This document shows, piece after piece, positions 61,986 to 64,000 of a DNA stretch of 64,000 nt; within the stretch, counting starts at the first letter, position 1, and the number at the start of each line of letters is the position of its first letter. Location of the stretch: the NCBI GenBank assembly GCA_029204225.1, contig CM055103.1:4422276-4486275 (forward strand), written 5' to 3'. This stretch comes from Diphasiastrum complanatum. Taxonomy: Eukaryota; Streptophyta; Lycopodiopsida; Lycopodiales; Lycopodiaceae. The notes under the pieces are model-generated. The model had not been told where the DNA came from. It did no database searches and was given only the letters and a program-made list of their open reading frames with translations. Both the position numbers and the translations under genes were made by a program.

Positions 61986-62309
61986 GTACTGTTTTGTTCA
62001 AGTTGTTACACTCTTACCGAGTTTTACATGAATGCCTGACTACAAAAATTACCCTGCATTTAATGGCACGGTTTTTCAATCATACAGATACCTGCTTCTA
62101 AGAAGAGCCTCTTAACCTTAAGAACGTTCCCAAAAAAATTCATGATTTCTGGCTTTTATACTCACAGTATATGGGATCCACTTCACTTCTTGTAGGGCTG
62201 TATGAATTAAAGCATAGCTACCTGTTTTTGGGTTTTGAAGCTATGTTTTGTGTCCTTATGAAAGAATTGAATTTCAGAAAATAAATGAAAACCCTCAACA
62301 AATTATCTT

Positions 62310-62625
62310 CTCTTTCGGATGTATCTCTCCGACCCCCGGATGCGGAAGCGGACGTGTCCGTTTTTTTTTTAATGGTAAAAATACACTAAAATTTAAAAAA
62401 AGAAAAAAAGAAAAAAGTGCGTCCACCCCGGACATGTCTCCAGACGTGCGTTTGCGCCCCGGGGTCTGCTTCCTTAGATATATATATATATATATTATAT
62501 ATATATATGTAATATATATATCATAGTACCCCTCTGGTACCCGCTGGTATGGTACCGCCGGTACCATATCAGTGGTACCGCCGGTACGGTACCCGCCCTG
62601 GGATCTGCGGTACCAGGGCGGTACC
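62310..62625. repeat. GC-rich palindromic repeats around an AT microsatellite
   Basis: 62325-62465 is rich in CGGACGTGTCC-like words like the small MITE at 45163. 62477-62520 is an AT dinucleotide run. 62527-62625 is crowded with GGTACC words (for example TGGTACCGCCGGTACC). This may be one or two MITEs; no TSD was identified. 61986-62310 shows nothing recognisable. Confidence 0.6.
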
Positions 62626-62769
62626 ATTTTTAATATTTTTTTTTTATTTTTTAATATATTCTTAGTAATTTTTTTTTGCATATTAACTACCAAAAAAAGG
62701 ACAAAAAAAAGTAAAAAGAGGGGGTTTTGGGTGTAAAAAAAGAGGGTACAGTACATGATGCAGGGGACT

Positions 62770-62965
62770 GTTGCAATGGCACATGGGCACTGCGATGTGA
62801 GCAGACCGAGGGGCCAATGGGAGACCAACACAAGGGGGTAGCATCACATGGGGGCAATTACAGAGGCACATGGGCATTGTGGGTGAGCAGACCATGGGCC
62901 CAATGGGAGACCAACACAGGGGAGAGCATCACATGGGGCAGGTACGGAGGCACATGGAGGGATGA
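62770..62965. repeat. About 85-bp tandem repeat
   Basis: Units begin GGCACATGGGCA and contain CCAATGGGAGACCAACACA and GCATCACATGGGG. Two full copies and part of a third precede the TATA-like box at 62993. Confidence 0.8.
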
Positions 62966-62989
62966 TGGGATCACATGGCCGATCAGGCT

Positions 62990-63004
62990 GTGGGGATAAA
63001 TAGG
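62990..63004 (+). promoter_or_regulatory. TATA-like promoter element
   Basis: TGGGGATAAATAGGC lies 172 bp upstream of the ORF start at 63176, with a GTGAGAGG-rich leader between. The distance suits a core promoter, and the tandem repeats upstream could be an enhancer-like block. This is inferred from sequence only. Confidence 0.4.
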
Positions 63005-63175
63005 CACTCACAATGCCATTGTGGTCGGCATTTTCAGAGGCTGTGAGAGGGCTAGTGATAGACAGTGAGAGAGCAAGCGAGAGCCGGTGACAGGCTGTGA
63101 GAGGCTGTTTGAGAGCCAGGGTGCTGTGAGAGGGTGTTCAAGGATCAGGGTGCTGTGAGGAGAAGGTCGATCGAG

Positions 63176-63544
63176 ATGGCTGAGCGAATACCACCGAAGC
63201 CCGAGGGCGAAGCCAGGAGAAAGCTTGAGGAAGATATCCGAAGGCACAACGAGAGGCATCGGAAGCAAGAGGCAGATATCCGAGAGATGCTGCGACAGAC
63301 TCGACAGAGAAATCCGGAACCGGAGCCACCCGCCCCCGCTGTGGATCCTGTCCCCGCTGTCGAGCTGGATCTGGATGAGCAGATCGGAATGAATTTCACA
63401 CGACGGCAGCTCATCATGGTCAGGGAAAGGGCGGCCAGACGTCGGGCTAACCAGGAGGCAGCTCGGGCTAACCGAGAGGCAGAGCTCAGCAGCGACAAAA
63501 CAATGCACCCAGACGAGGCGCGGGAGTCGGTGGAGGATCAGTGA
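63176..63544 (+). CDS. Short ORF of unknown function
   Basis: From the ATG at 63176 the frame has 122 codons, starting MAERIPPKPEGEARRKLEED. It is highly charged and probably mostly helical, with Arg/Glu-rich segments (RRKLEEDIRRHNERHRKQEA), a Pro/Glu/Ala hinge (PEPEPPAPAVDPVPAVELDL) and a second Arg-rich helix (RERAARRRANQEAARANREA). The same frame is open upstream to 63134. GC content is higher than in the surrounding intron. I recognise no family; a retroelement gag-like protein is one possibility. The TATA-like box and repeats upstream suggest a small transcription unit. 63545-64000 has no recognised feature. Confidence 0.45.
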   Translation: MAERIPPKPEGEARRKLEEDIRRHNERHRKQEADIREMLRQTRQRNPEPEPPAPAVDPVPAVELDLDEQIGMNFTRRQLIMVRERAARRRANQEAARANREAELSSDKTMHPDEARESVEDQ

Positions 63545-64000
63545 GGGATGTTTAGAATAGATGAGGTCCACCCGTATGTGGCGGCCTGTTGCTATGTAGT
63601 AGTTTTCGGCAGTTTATGGTGCAGCAAATAACTAGATGGCTGCTTAAAAAAATGACAGTAATGTGATGTTATCCTGATACAACGGTTGAAAAAAAAAACA
63701 TAGTTGTTTTTTAGTGCCAACGCGAAGCCCCTGGTCATGTAAGATGCAATGTTTGTAATTTTTTTCTAATGCAGATGTATTACATGTGTTTATTCCAATC
63801 GGTTTGGGGTGTAGGGGGTGATTGCTGTTCATGATGTAGGCTGGCAATATATGTGAAGCTAGCATTCACTTCAAACCGAAATTAACATGAAAATAGGATT
63901 CACACACGCACATAGAATTCTTCAACATAAAATAAAGCATCACATGTACAGAGCGACATACGCACAATGTGCAGCAAATAATGTAGGCCAAACACTGTAT

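Larger units (their letters stand above)
53979..59915 (-). mobile_element. Second Copia element, complete outline but decayed
   Basis: LTRs of about 1.17 kb bound a - strand gag-pol region. Flanks ATGGT (53974-53978) and ATGTT (59916-59920) are a 4/5 TSD. Primer-binding site and polypurine tract are present. Many frameshifts and stops make the coding part dead. It explains most of the 10.7-kb TPP2 intron 15. Confidence 0.92.

Overview
This is nuclear DNA from a land plant with a large, repeat-rich genome. It holds most of one protein-coding gene on the + strand, the giant serine peptidase tripeptidyl-peptidase II (TPP2). The first 20 recognisable exons are scattered from 2567 to 61985, and the 3' part of the gene runs off the right edge. 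Exons 1-17 join in perfect phase into 758 uninterrupted codons that carry the subtilase Asp, His, Asn and Ser residues. The next three exons carry single-base insertions. Introns of 5.5, 16.5, 16.0 and 10.7 kb, together with a Penelope-like retroelement, suggest a gymnosperm, fern or other large-genome lineage rather than a compact angiosperm. The species cannot be fixed from the sequence.

Layout. 1-2550: upstream region with a broken Ty3/Gypsy integrase, local tandem duplications and a GA microsatellite close to the TPP2 start. Intron 1 (2952-8415): a hAT MITE with a perfect target-site duplication (TSD), a split LINE on the - strand and a 191-bp tandem duplication. 8416-10571: exons 2-7. 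Intron 7 (10572-27034): a Penelope-like element with an N-terminal GIY-YIG nuclease. It is interrupted by a 9.16-kb hAT transposon, which is interrupted by a nearly intact Copia element, whose 3' LTR is itself interrupted. LINE and gag fragments follow. 27035-27897: exons 8-10. Intron 10 (27898-43885): LINE, a Gypsy deletion derivative (gag joined to integrase), two chromovirus copies in opposite orientation, extra LTRs and a tandem pair of tRNA-derived SINE-like units. 43886-49487: exons 11-15, with a MITE-in-MITE in intron 13. Intron 15 (49488-60231): two hAT MITEs related to the large hAT, minisatellites and a second, decayed Copia with 1.17-kb LTRs. 60232-61985: exons 16-20. 61986-64000: GC-rich palindromic repeats, a TATA-like box and a short unassigned ORF.

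The items most worth following up are the permuted Penelope-like element, the five-level nest with its TSDs, the near-perfect inverted duplication inside the hAT transposase, and the abrupt onset of frameshifts in the TPP2 3' exons. Every functional call is from reading the sequence; no database search was run.
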